NCBI RefSeq assembly: GCF_000364445.2
Contig: NZ_CP043538.1
Span: forward strand, 3,045,612-3,109,611
From: Methylobacterium mesophilicum SR1.6/6
GTDB taxonomy: Bacteria > Pseudomonadota > Alphaproteobacteria > Rhizobiales > Beijerinckiaceae
Direction of reading: 5' to 3'
Length of the DNA stretch: 64,000 nucleotides
The translations under genes and the position numbers were made by a program. The notes under the pieces are model-generated. The model was not told the DNA's origin, searched no databases, and worked only from the letters and a program-made list of their open reading frames with translations. Below are positions 26,561-37,317 of this stretch, one piece after another; position 1 is the first letter of the stretch, and each line of letters starts with the position of its first letter.

Positions 26561-27100
26561 GGAAATCGTGATCCTCTCCGAGGTCCTGAACGTCGACGGA
26601 ACGCACAGCCGCCGTCTTCCGCACTCTCGTTCGCCGTCCACGCGCCGTCCGGAGCAGGGGGGCTCAGGAATGGCGTAAATCTGAATGCAGTTCTTATTGC
26701 ACCGCACCAATATCTGCGGCATTGCACGAATGCACATGCCTGACGTGTCACACTACTCCAACTTCGGACTACTCTGCTCCTGAAAAACTCTTCGATGCAC
26801 GGTCAGAAAAAATTGCGCCTGTCGCTGGTCAAGCGCGCGCTTCTCGGCGCATCGAGGGCGCGACCCTGAGTCTGACGGTCGGGCTCGCGGGAGCTGAAGC
26901 CGCCACCCGGGCCCTGGCGCGAACGCCCTCAGCTGTGCCGAAGTGGATCGGTGCCAGGTCCTTGCCTTATGTTAAATCTCCCCGGCATTTCTGGGCTAAA
27001 AACTGGCCTCAGGTGTCAGAAAATAAAGGTTTTACAATCTTCGCGGAACCCGATATAAGCCCCGCGGTCTGGGGAGCGTGTTTTGAGTGAGGAACACGCA
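26561..27100. other. Intergenic region, divergent promoters expected
   Basis: This 540-bp gap lies between the CoA-transferase and a small divergent gene. It is AT-richer around 26960-27060. No ORF here has protein character. It presumably holds both promoters, but I could not assign -35/-10 boxes with confidence. Confidence 0.3.
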
Positions 27101-27367
27101 ATGACCGATATGACGCCGATCGCGGATGAAGCCGCGACACGCTTTGCATTCAGCCTCCTGCGGAGTGCGTATCTTGATCTCGCGCAGACGCTGCTGCGGA
27201 TCGATGCGGACCCCGCCCGCGAGTTGTTGCAAGCCGTCGAACACCGGATCGCCTATAGGCTGGGTTCTCTCGCCGCGGACCACGGCGATGGTCGCGTCGA
27301 GGATTCGGCACTGGCCTTAGCGGCCGGTCAGGTCCGGGCGGTGCTTCGCGAGGCTCAGGCTCGGTGA
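27101..27367 (+). CDS. Hypothetical small protein, 88 residues
   Basis: ATG 27101 is preceded by GAGGAA at good spacing, and the frame runs 88 codons with natural composition. The protein is acidic and helical-looking (FSLLRSAYLDLAQTLLRI, then ELLQAVEHRIAY), with no membrane segment. I recognise no family. An upstream TTG at 27083 would add six residues. Confidence 0.6.
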   Translation: MTDMTPIADEAATRFAFSLLRSAYLDLAQTLLRIDADPARELLQAVEHRIAYRLGSLAADHGDGRVEDSALALAAGQVRAVLREAQAR

Positions 27368-28388
27368 GGCGCGCAGCCAGGCGCGCCGTGCCGGATGCCG
27401 CGATCACCAGATCTCAGAGAAGGGCATCTGATCGTCGATGAGCTTCGCGTCGGCGCAGCGAATCGACCTGGGGCGCTGCGGACCGATTCGGCGGCAACGG
27501 GCGGATCAGTGGCAGGCTGCGGCCTGAGCGCTGACTGACGAACCGGTTTGTCCGCCAGAAACTGTCCCGTCTTGCTCAAAGCAAAGTGGATCCGCTCTCG
27601 TACCACAATCCGAAAAGTCAGACTCGGCGCAGGCCTGGAAGGAGCGCTCCTTCGAGGCTTGCTGATACGGTCACTTCGGGTTGCGGTAGCAGGCTGGATT
27701 CGCCTGAGTGCTGCCTGACGGGATACTGTCGTGTGTCCTCGTCCGTCGATGGGCATCTTGAACGATTGAATTTGGATCGCGTCACCCTTCGCGTTCGGTC
27801 CGGAGCTATCGCACGGATCGGGCAGTTGTCCTTCAGCGTCGGGCGAAGGCGTCGCACGTCCTGAACGGCCAGATGCTTCGTCGATCAACAAAGACCGATT
27901 GAGACGGGACGGCCGACACGAGCTGAGCGCGACTCGGAAGAACGATAGAGGTGCAGGACGGCTACCGCACGGCTTCCTGCACCGGTCAGCCGTCTATGTC
28001 GCATCCGGGATAGTTGGTCGCCGGCGGTACTCGCGAAGCCGAACCCGGCTCTGACAACGTTTTTCGCGACCGAGCGATCAAGACAGCCGGGGTAGTTCAG
28101 CGCCGCGCTCTTTCTCTCAGCGCCCTCCGCGCATCGACCCGATTCACCGGTCAGGTCTTCAGCGGCGCGGTCGGCCGTCCCGCCGGCCCCTCGTTCGCCC
28201 AGCCGTCCGCTTGCATACGTCCCTACCCGTGCCGCGAAGCGGTTTCAGCGCGCCTCAAGCCGGTGGAAGGGCGCTTTCCACATGCTCCGACCGCGGCCCT
28301 AACGCGCCGTTAATCATAATCGGTGATGTGCCAGATCATCGGGGGTTACGCGCGGGCTCAACCTAGCGCCGCGCAAGGATGGCATATT
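27368..28388. other. About 1-kb gene-free stretch before motA
   Basis: Several short frames exist on both strands, but none has recognisable blocks or a good ribosome site. A small hairpin is possible around 28262-28281 (GTGGAA with TTCCAC). The last part should carry the motA promoter. Otherwise I see nothing. Confidence 0.35.
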
Positions 28389-29252
28389 ATGCGGCTGATC
28401 GTCGGCACGATGATCGTCTTCGCTTGCGTCTTCGGCAGCTACGCGGCGATGGGTGGCCATCTGGTCGTCCTGTGGCAGCCGTTCGAGTTCGTGATCATCC
28501 TCGGTGCGGCGATCGGTGCCTTCATCATCGGTAACACAGGACCGGTGCTCAAGGCCGTGCCGGCCATGCTGGGCACCCTGGTGAAGGGCCCCAAATACAC
28601 GCAGCAAAGCTACGTAGAATTGCTGGGGATGCAGTACTCGTTGTTCAAGCTCGCGAAATCCAAGGGTGCGATGGCGATCGAGCCTCACATCGAGAACCCG
28701 GAAGATTCGGCGCTTTTCAACGCCTTCCCGTCCTTCGCAGCGAATCATCACGCGGTCGAGTTCGTCTGCGATTACATGCGTATGGTGACGCTCGGCGCCA
28801 ATAATGTCCACGAGATCGACGCGCTTATGGATGAGGAACTGGAGACGCACCACCAGGAGCAAGAGCGCATCGTTTCGGCCATGCAGTCGCTTGCCGACGG
28901 AACACCCGCGCTCGGCATCGTCGCCGCCGTGCTCGGCGTGATCAAGACAATGGGGGCGATCAAGGAGCCGCCGGAGGTGCTGGGACATCTGATCGGCGGT
29001 GCGCTGGTCGGCACCTTCTTCGGCGTCTTCATCGCCTATGGGTTCTTCGGGCCCATGGCGCAGTCGCTGAAGAGTCTCTTCGAGGCCGAGTCCAAATACT
29101 ATCTTTCCCTCAAGACGGGGCTTCTCGCGCACATCGGCGGCCAGCCGCCGGTGATGGCGATCGAATTCGCCCGCAAGTCCCTGATGAGCGACGTCCGTCC
29201 GACCTTCAGCGAAGTGGAAGCGGCAACCGCCGCTCTGCCCGCCCAAAGCTGA
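28389..29252 (+). CDS. motA: Flagellar motor stator protein MotA
   Basis: The 287-residue protein has four hydrophobic segments, including the late pair around GTPALGIVAAVLGVIKTMG and GALVGTFFGVFIAYGFFGPM, both diagnostic of MotA. It forms the proton-conducting stator with MotB in the inner membrane. The start at 28389 (MRLIVGT) is chosen over an in-frame extension to 28323. motB follows after 22 bp. Confidence 0.9.
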   Translation: MRLIVGTMIVFACVFGSYAAMGGHLVVLWQPFEFVIILGAAIGAFIIGNTGPVLKAVPAMLGTLVKGPKYTQQSYVELLGMQYSLFKLAKSKGAMAIEPHIENPEDSALFNAFPSFAANHHAVEFVCDYMRMVTLGANNVHEIDALMDEELETHHQEQERIVSAMQSLADGTPALGIVAAVLGVIKTMGAIKEPPEVLGHLIGGALVGTFFGVFIAYGFFGPMAQSLKSLFEAESKYYLSLKTGLLAHIGGQPPVMAIEFARKSLMSDVRPTFSEVEAATAALPAQS

Positions 29253-29274
29253 CCTGATCTCCGGCAGGGACACG

Positions 29275-30147
29275 ATGACCACGCCCATCCAGCCGATCAT
29301 CATCAAGAAGGTCAAGAAGGCCGCCCATGCCCACCACGGCGGGGCCTGGAAGATCGCCTATGCGGACTTCGTGACTGCCATGATGGCGTTCTTCCTGCTG
29401 ATGTGGCTGATCAGCATGACGACGCAGGAGCAGAAAATCGGTTTGGCAGAGTATTTCGCGCCGGGGGCCTTGAGCCCTGCAACCAGCGGCGCGGGCGGAA
29501 TGATGTACGGCACCGCCCTGGACACGACAGGCAACAAGGCGTCTACCCCCCGCGACGCGGCGCGGGGCTCCGCGCAGCAGGCGGATGGGGCGCGCGTGAC
29601 CGGTCCCGGTCGCGCCAACGAGCTCGACGCCAGCAAGCCGCCCTCCACCGTGCAGGCTGACTACAGTGCCATAGCCAGCCTCCGGCAGGCGCTCCAGGAC
29701 ATGCCTGACATCGCCGAACTGTCGCGCAACATCGTGATCGAGCAAACGAAGGAGGGGGTCAACGTGTCCCTCGTGGACCAGGACGGTCGGTCCATGTTCC
29801 GCGAGGGGTCTGTTGATCCCTACGAGCGCACCCGCCGCGTGCTGGAGGCGATCGCGCCCGCTCTGCGCCGGCTGCCCAATCGCCTGTCCATCACCGGCTA
29901 CACGGCCGCCGCGCGCCCGGGCTCGGCGCGGGCGGGCGAACCGTGGAATCTCACCGCCGGCCGTGCGCTCGCCGTACGAGAGATCCTGGCGGGCGCCGGG
30001 GTTCCCAACGACAACTTCGCTTCCGTTGTGGGACGCGCCGACACCGAGCCGGTCTTCCCAGACAATCCCTACATCGCGCCGAACCGACGGGTCACGATCA
30101 CCCTGCTCAATGCGAGCCCGCCTGTGCCCCCGAACTTCCTTCGCTGA
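29275..30147 (+). CDS. motB: Flagellar motor stator protein MotB
   Basis: The 290-residue protein has the single N-terminal membrane helix of MotB with the proton-binding Asp in YADFVTAMMAFFLLMWL, then a linker and a C-terminal OmpA-like peptidoglycan-binding domain (LSITGYTAA, LTAGRALAVREIL, NRRVTITLL). It anchors the stator to the cell wall. It is the downstream partner of motA in one operon. Confidence 0.92.
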   Translation: MTTPIQPIIIKKVKKAAHAHHGGAWKIAYADFVTAMMAFFLLMWLISMTTQEQKIGLAEYFAPGALSPATSGAGGMMYGTALDTTGNKASTPRDAARGSAQQADGARVTGPGRANELDASKPPSTVQADYSAIASLRQALQDMPDIAELSRNIVIEQTKEGVNVSLVDQDGRSMFREGSVDPYERTRRVLEAIAPALRRLPNRLSITGYTAAARPGSARAGEPWNLTAGRALAVREILAGAGVPNDNFASVVGRADTEPVFPDNPYIAPNRRVTITLLNASPPVPPNFLR

Positions 30148-30293
30148 CGACAAGTCGGCTCGCCGCCTTGAGAGCATCTCACGACACCTTTCGTGCTCGA
30201 TAGAAGAAGGGCGAGATCGCTCTCTCGCCGGCCTTCGAGACGGCTTCGCTGCACCGTCAGACACGCCCGGCACACCAACGACACGACAGTGCA

Positions 30294-30458
30294 TCAGGGC
30301 CACGGGATTTTCCATCGGGCCCTAGTGGAGGCCGCACCGGCCGCGAACCCGTGCTTGTAGCCGGCCTTGTAGATGCCGGACAGGACCGCGGCGATGCATG
30401 CCACGATGACGATCTGATCGAACAGCGACAGGGAGTCGAACCAAGCCCACAACAGCAT
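30294..30458 (-). CDS. Small membrane protein, 54 residues (putative)
   Basis: An ORF of 54 codons on the minus strand begins at ATG 30458 with AGGAAG about seven bases upstream. It encodes MLLWAWFDSL, then one clear membrane helix (QIVIVACIAAVLSGIY) and a basic KAGYKHG turn. Codon positions and the ribosome site favour a real gene. No family is recognised. It lies between motB and a broken MFS gene. Confidence 0.5.
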   Translation of the reverse strand: MLLWAWFDSLSLFDQIVIVACIAAVLSGIYKAGYKHGFAAGAASTRARWKIPWP

Positions 30459-30619
30459 GCCGCTCTTCCTCGAACCCAGTATCGATGCGACGCATGAACC
30501 GGAGCGTCATCCTTCGGCAAGGGTGCTCCTCAATGAACGCGACCGCGAGGGTCTGGGATTGCCGAACGGGCACGGGACAGCATCCGCGATCGTAACCCGT
30601 GGATCCGCGGGACGCGTGA

Positions 30620-31293
30620 CTGCTGCATCGCCATCGCCACGCCACACGCGATGCCGGCCACGGCGAGGCGACTCTGGAGGAATCCGGGCGAGCGCGTCGT
30701 CACAGCTTGCGGACCGGCCGCGCATCGGCAGCGCGAGTCGCAGCATGGCGACGAGGCAGAACAGGCCCATGCCGGCCTGCGTCGCGCGCCAGCCGTACGC
30801 GTGAGCCCCATGCTCGACCACCGCCGGCCAGAGCGTGCCCGCCAGATGGTTGCCGGATGCGCACAGCGCGTCGGCCAAGCCGTACCGGCGCCAGAAACAT
30901 AGGGAGACCTCGGCCGTGTGGGGTCCGGAAGCGACCGAGCTGCGAAGCGCTCCGACGAGCAGACCGCGCACGATGACGGGCTGCCAGAGACTGGTCGAAA
31001 GCGCGCTAAGCCCAGAGCCGAGGGCCCGACAGACGGCGCCAAGGATAAGCGGGGGAACGATCCCCAATACGATCCGCGAACCGCCCCATCAGGAGGCCGC
31101 CGACCGCGAAGCAAAGCATGGTGAGCGTATAGGGCAATGCGGCTGCCGCTCGATCGACCGCGAACTCGGCCTGAAGCGCGCGCAGCACGACGACGGTCGA
31201 CTACTTGCCGACGTCTCCAGCCGTGCCGAGCGCCGTCGCCACGGCGAGCCGACACCAGAAGCGGCCAGGATCAGCGATCCCGTCTTCAGCCAT
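30620..31293 (-). pseudogene. Broken and truncated MFS transporter gene
   Basis: Reading from ATG 31293, the frame gives an MFS N-terminus (RLAVATALGTAGDVGK) that stops at TAG 31203-31201, where relatives have Trp. It then continues in frame with LQAEFAVDRAAAALPYTLTM and MGRFADRIG. At 31062-31065 one extra G in a G run shifts the frame; reading on gives GIVPPLILGAVC, ALCASGNHLAG and WRATQAGMGLFC. A further shift near 30700 gives LAVAGIACGVAMAM. The C-terminal half is missing. It is inactive as an intact carrier. Confidence 0.75.
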
Positions 31294-31765
31294 TCCGGCG
31301 CAGATCGTACTCCGTCAGTCCAACGGATTTCTTCACGCTCGCACAACGGTCACTAGTGCCGAACCAAGCTGTTGAGAAGGTGTTTTGCCGGATCGGAGTC
31401 GCACGGCCATTACAATTTCAAAAGCCGATTGAATTCGATCCGGTGTGAGGACTTTCTCCGTCGACCCGCCGAACTTTGGATCCCATTCTGCTGTGTTGAG
31501 CCAGCAATGAAACCGTCCCGTACGGCTCCAGAATGAACCGACACGCGATCGAAGTCGCTCGACTATTCCGGCATTCGCCGTCCAAGGAAATCAGCCGACT
31601 TCGGCCGAGGCCCGGCGGTCGCGTCGCGCCCGGATCGATCGCTCGGGCCTGTGTCAGACGCGGAAGCGACGTGGTCGCTTCTTATCTTCCGCGCCACCGT
31701 GCCCCCTCGCCAAATGGCTCGGATTGGATAGGCCGCTGATTTCACCCGGCACGCGCGATGTCGGT
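31294..31765. other. Intergenic stretch, nothing recognised
   Basis: This 470-bp gap lies between the start of the dead MFS gene and the end of the AtuA-like small gene. Only short frames without family features are present. Confidence 0.3.
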
Positions 31766-32077
31766 TCAGGTTCGCTCCGGAATGTCGAGATCGAGGAGGG
31801 CTAAGCCCAGTCCCTTCCCGTGCGCGTCGAGTGCCAGCGAGCGGGTCACGCCGCCGCCGAGAGCACCCTTCAGGACGAAATTGAGCGCCCCGATCTTCGG
31901 CAACGCATAGCGGACGACCTCCCCAGTCACGATCCCCTGAAAATGCTGTTTCACCCGCTCCGGCGTGACGTGCGTCGCCAAATGATCATAGTCCGCGACG
32001 TCATAGGCGATCAGCGAGATGTTCGACGTGTTGCCCTTGTCGCCGGTGCGGGAGTGGGCGAGCGCGCGCAGCTTCAT
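31766..32077 (-). CDS. AtuA-like ferredoxin-fold protein (small subunit)
   Basis: The 103-residue protein begins MKLRALAHSRTGDKGNTSNIS, the signature of the small domain that in some species is fused to the C-terminus of AtuA. Here it is separate, 17 bp downstream of the AtuA-family gene, so the two probably form a complex. The reaction is unknown; relatives occur in acyclic terpene and other branched-acid catabolic operons. Confidence 0.8.
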   Translation of the reverse strand: MKLRALAHSRTGDKGNTSNISLIAYDVADYDHLATHVTPERVKQHFQGIVTGEVVRYALPKIGALNFVLKGALGGGVTRSLALDAHGKGLGLALLDLDIPERT

Positions 32078-32094
32078 GGTCCGATTTCCAGTTC

Positions 32095-33432
32095 TCAGGC
32101 TTCGACGAACTGTACGCGCGGCTGAGCGAGCGCGGCCGGAACGAGGACCGACTGCACCGCCACCACCTCGCGCGCTGACTTCCAGGCACCGCCACCGCCC
32201 GCAGGCCCGTTGGTGTAGAGCGTCTCTACCTCGTTTCCGATCCGGACAGCCTCAGCATGGGTCTCTGTCCGACCTGCGATGCGGAGCCGGACTTCATAGG
32301 GCTCCCGTCCACCTGAGAGGGCCTCCCCGTGAAGTGCATCGAGGCCGATGAGGTCACAACGCAGCTCGCTCGTCGCCACACCGATGAGCGCAAGGCGCTC
32401 AAGCACCACGTCCCGGGCCAGACGGCCGCGAGCCAGGGCGCTCGGTCCGGCGTAGGAGATCTGCCCCTCGCCGATGTAGGAATCCAGATACCCGACCGAG
32501 ACCTTGAGCAGGCCCGTCGCCGGCGAACCCGTCGCGCCGGTCGCCCGGACACGATCGGGACCAACCTGCTCCATCTCCACGCTGGAGAAGTCGCCGACCA
32601 CGTCCGGCTGAAGGTACCGGGCTGGATCGTGCACCTCGTAGAGCAACTGCTCCTTGCAGGTGGCGAGGCTGATGCGGCCGCCCGAGCCCTCGACCTTCGT
32701 GATCTCGACCGTGCCGTCCTCCGACACGATACCGATGGGAAAACCGAGACGCGCGAGATGCGGCACGTCCTTGCAGCCCGGATCGGCGAAGTAGCCCCCG
32801 GTGATCTGACCGGCGCATTCGAGCAGGTGTCCGACCAGGGTGCCTCGGCCAAGCCGTTCCCAATCGTCCATCGCCCAGCCGAACTCGTGAACCAGGGGGG
32901 CGAGGAACAGGGCCGGATCGCCGACGCGGCCGGTGATGACCACGTCGGCGCCATCCGCGAGCGCGGCAACGATCGGTGCTGCGCCGAGATAGGCATTGGC
33001 CGAGATGATGCGGTTGCCGAGACTGGCCACCGGCTCGCCGCTCTCTTCCAGGGTGAAATCGCCGCCGCGCACCGCGTCGAGCACGTCGTCACCGGTGACC
33101 GCGGCGATCTTCAGCCCGGCGAGACCGAGTTCCCGCGCCAAGCCTCCGATCTTCTGTGCCGCGGCACGCGGATTGGCCGCGCCCATGTTGGTCACGATGC
33201 GGATGCCGCGGGCCCGGCAATGCGCGAGGACCGCACGCATGCGCGCCTCGAGGAGCGGATCGTAGCCGCCTTGAGGGTCCTGCAGCTTGGCCTGCTGCGC
33301 GAGGGCAATGGTGCGCTCGGCGAGACACTCGAAGACGAGGTAGTCGATCTCACCTTTCTCGGCGAGTTCGACAGCGGGCTCGATGCGATCGCCAGCGTAG
33401 CCTGCACCGGCGCCCAAGCGGACGGTTCTCAT
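32095..33432 (-). CDS. AtuA family protein (DUF1446)
   Basis: The 445-residue protein starts RLGAGAGYAGDR and has DYLVFECLAERT and VTNMGAANPRAA, the recognised blocks of DUF1446/AtuA. The Pseudomonas member is required for citronellol/geraniol use, though its reaction is not settled. It is the middle gene of a three-gene operon after a CitMHS transporter. The substrate here is unknown and may be a carboxylic acid rather than a terpene. Confidence 0.8.
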   Translation of the reverse strand: MRTVRLGAGAGYAGDRIEPAVELAEKGEIDYLVFECLAERTIALAQQAKLQDPQGGYDPLLEARMRAVLAHCRARGIRIVTNMGAANPRAAAQKIGGLARELGLAGLKIAAVTGDDVLDAVRGGDFTLEESGEPVASLGNRIISANAYLGAAPIVAALADGADVVITGRVGDPALFLAPLVHEFGWAMDDWERLGRGTLVGHLLECAGQITGGYFADPGCKDVPHLARLGFPIGIVSEDGTVEITKVEGSGGRISLATCKEQLLYEVHDPARYLQPDVVGDFSSVEMEQVGPDRVRATGATGSPATGLLKVSVGYLDSYIGEGQISYAGPSALARGRLARDVVLERLALIGVATSELRCDLIGLDALHGEALSGGREPYEVRLRIAGRTETHAEAVRIGNEVETLYTNGPAGGGGAWKSAREVVAVQSVLVPAALAQPRVQFVEA

Positions 33433-33472
33433 GGATCGATCTCCGCTGTCAGAGGGGCTGTCAGAAGGACTC

Positions 33473-34795
<1,323 letters not shown>

Positions 34796-34908
34796 GCAAT
34801 CCTCCCGGTGAGACGAGGCGCCTTGTTTCGCGCTCTCAGCCGAAAGGAAACCGCGAACAGCGACATAAGACAATTGAAAAGGTTGGATTGCAGCGATAGT
34901 CAAAAATT

Positions 34909-35808
34909 ATGGATCTGAACCTGCGGCAGGTACGCGCTTTCGTTTCCGTCGTTCAGGCAGGCAGCTTCACCCGCGCCGCTGCCCTGCTGAACCTGTCGCA
35001 GCCGGCGCTCACCGTGCAGATCCAGCGCCTGGAAGAGAGTCTCGACGCGCGACTCCTCGACCGCACGAGTCGCACCGTGGCGCCGACCCGCCTCGGACGC
35101 GATCTCCTGCCAATCTTCCAGCGGGTTCTGCGCGATCTCGACAAGGTGGTGCTCGATGCCCGCGACCTCGCAGCCCACCGTCACGGCGTCGTGCGCGTCG
35201 CGACCCTGCCGTCCTTCGCGGCGGCCGCGCTGGCCGAGGCGATCGCGCTCTATCGCCAGGACCATCCGGGAGTGACATTCGTCATCAAGGACGTGATCGC
35301 GCAGCGCGTCCTCGATCTCGTGCGCGCCGAGGACGTCGATGTGGGCATCGTCGGCGGCGACGTCCGCGATCCGGACCTCACCGTCCTCCATCGGACGAGC
35401 GACGCCCTGCACGTCGTCTATCCCCAAGGCCACCCGGTCGGCACGCTCCCGAAAGTCACGATCGACACGCTGGCTGAATTTCCTCTGGTCTTGATGGATC
35501 CCGCCACGAGCGTGCGGGCCGTGGTCGATCTCGCCTTCATCGGCGCGGGACGTCTGCCGATGATAGCCTGTGAGGCGACCTACATGATGACGGCGATCGG
35601 CATGGTTCGGGCCGGGCTTGGTTTGACGATACTTCCGGGTTCGGCGCGCGAGATCCAGGCTGAGCCCGGTCTGCGATCGCGCCTGATCGACGATCCGCAA
35701 TTCGAGCGTCCGATCTGCCTGATCAAGAAGGCGGGCCGGACGATGCCGAAGGCGGTCGAGACGTTCTGCGCCCTGTTGTCGACCTTAGCTGTGCGGCCCG
35801 TGAGTTAG
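34909..35808 (+). CDS. LysR family transcriptional regulator
   Basis: The 299-residue protein has the N-terminal winged helix typical of LysR (RQVRAFVSVVQAGSFTRAA, then LSQPALTVQIQRLE) and a periplasmic-binding-like effector domain. It diverges from the citMHS-atuA operon, the usual arrangement for control by a LysR protein of its neighbours with the substrate as inducer. The 113-bp intergenic region should hold its binding sites. Confidence 0.9.
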   Translation: MDLNLRQVRAFVSVVQAGSFTRAAALLNLSQPALTVQIQRLEESLDARLLDRTSRTVAPTRLGRDLLPIFQRVLRDLDKVVLDARDLAAHRHGVVRVATLPSFAAAALAEAIALYRQDHPGVTFVIKDVIAQRVLDLVRAEDVDVGIVGGDVRDPDLTVLHRTSDALHVVYPQGHPVGTLPKVTIDTLAEFPLVLMDPATSVRAVVDLAFIGAGRLPMIACEATYMMTAIGMVRAGLGLTILPGSAREIQAEPGLRSRLIDDPQFERPICLIKKAGRTMPKAVETFCALLSTLAVRPVS

Positions 35809-35819
35809 ACGCCCCACTG

Positions 35820-35840
35820 CTCAGGCAGCCTGATGCTTTT
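35820..35840 (+). terminator. Possible rho-independent terminator after lysR
   Basis: A short stem, TCAGG 35821-35825 with CCTGA 35829-35833 and a 3-base loop, is followed by TGCTTTT. It lies 12 bases past the lysR stop. The stem is short, so the call is weak. Confidence 0.3.
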
Positions 35841-35991
35841 GTCGAAGGGATGATCGGCGCTTGTCGCGCAGCGCGAACGGCTGCGTCTGGTCCCGCGGCA
35901 CACACATCCCGGAGCGGTCCAGCGACCTTGGACAAGGTCCGCTCTGTCGGTTCGCGCCCGAACATGGCTCCCCGCGTGGCAATGCGAACCG

Positions 35992-37317
35992 TCAGTTCGA
36001 CAACGGCATGTCGCCTTCAGGATGCGGGCCACTCCTCCTGAACGGCAGGGCCGACCAGCCCGAGAACACCGCATCGCTGCCCATGCTCTCCTCGATGCGC
36101 AACATCGCGTTCCACTTGGCCATGCGCTCCGAGCGGGAAAAAGATCCAACCTTGAACTGCCCGGCATCCCAGCCGACCGCCAGATCCACGATGGTGGTGT
36201 CCTCCGTCTCGCCTGAGCGCGCCGATACGATGGTGCCAAAGCCGGCGTCGCGACCGGCGCGCAGGGCCGCATATGTCTCCGTAATTGTGCCGGCCTGGTT
36301 CGGCTTGATCAACACCGCATTGGCTGAACGGTCACGGGCGGCCCGCTTCACCCGCGCCGCGTTCGTCACCAGAAAATCATCCCCGATGATCTGGCACCGC
36401 GGGCCGAAGCGCGCCACGAAGGCCTGGAAGCCGTCGGTGTCGTCTTCGGCCACGGGATCTTCGACCGACACGATGGGATACGTCCGGAGCCAGCCTGCGA
36501 GCATGTCGATCATCTGGCCCGTATCGAGCCTCCGTCCGTCAAGCGCCAGGGCGTAGATGCCGGCTTCCCCGAACTCCGAGGCCGCGACATCCAGAGAGAT
36601 CGCCACGTCGGCGCCGGGCTTGAAGCCTGCAGCCTCGATCGCCAGCACGAGCGTGTCCAGCGCCTCCTCATTGGAGGCGAAGACGGGCCAGTACCCGCCC
36701 TCGTCCGCCACGCCCTGGAGCTTGCCGGCCTTGCGCATCAGGCCGCCGGCCGCGCGATAGATCTCGGCCGTCCAGTCGAGGGCCTCGGCGAAGGAGCCAG
36801 CGCCGGGGCACATCACCATGAAATCCTGAACGTCGACGCGTCGCTCGGCATGGGCCCCGCCCCCGAAGATCTGGATCTCAGGGAGGGGGATGCGCACCCG
36901 TTGCGACCCGGCCAGAAGCTTCCAGACGGGAAGGCCGGCGGCGCAGGCATGGGCTTGCAGCGCAGCCATCGAGGTCGCGACGAGGGCATTGCCGCCAAGC
37001 CGCGACTTGTCGGGGGTCCCGTCGAGCGCGATCATCGCGGCGTCGACCGCCGCGAGATCGCCTGCGTCCATTCCGACCAGAGTTTGGGCGATGGGACCGT
37101 TCACGTTGCCGATCGCGCGGCGGACGTCGAGACCGCCGAAAGCCGCGCCGGCGTCTCGCAGATCGACTGCCTCGCCCGAGCCGGTGGATGCTCCTGCCGG
37201 CGCGATCGCACGACCGACGATCCCCTCGTGCAGGGTGACCTCGACCTCGACGGTCGGGCGACCGCGGGAGTCCCAGACGCGGCGTCCGTGAACGCCTCTG
37301 ATGATGGCATCGGTCAC
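35992..37317 (-). CDS. Non-canonical enolase paralogue
   Basis: The 441-residue protein is clearly enolase by overall order: GASTGSGEA loop, GGAHAERRVDVQDF, ADEGGY, SLDVAASEF, VSVEDP, GDDFLVTN, LIKPNQ, RSGETED, GQFKVGS. Metal ligands (LDV, VED, GDD), the base lysines (LIK, QFK) and the DEGG Glu are kept. However, the substrate-loop His of SHRSGE is Ala (SARSGE), and the QEFM glutamate is Asp (VQDFM). It may act on 2-phosphoglycerate poorly or on another phosphorylated acid. GTG 37317 overlaps the kinase gene stop by 4 bp, so the two are coupled. Confidence 0.8.
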   Translation of the reverse strand: MTDAIIRGVHGRRVWDSRGRPTVEVEVTLHEGIVGRAIAPAGASTGSGEAVDLRDAGAAFGGLDVRRAIGNVNGPIAQTLVGMDAGDLAAVDAAMIALDGTPDKSRLGGNALVATSMAALQAHACAAGLPVWKLLAGSQRVRIPLPEIQIFGGGAHAERRVDVQDFMVMCPGAGSFAEALDWTAEIYRAAGGLMRKAGKLQGVADEGGYWPVFASNEEALDTLVLAIEAAGFKPGADVAISLDVAASEFGEAGIYALALDGRRLDTGQMIDMLAGWLRTYPIVSVEDPVAEDDTDGFQAFVARFGPRCQIIGDDFLVTNAARVKRAARDRSANAVLIKPNQAGTITETYAALRAGRDAGFGTIVSARSGETEDTTIVDLAVGWDAGQFKVGSFSRSERMAKWNAMLRIEESMGSDAVFSGWSALPFRRSGPHPEGDMPLSN

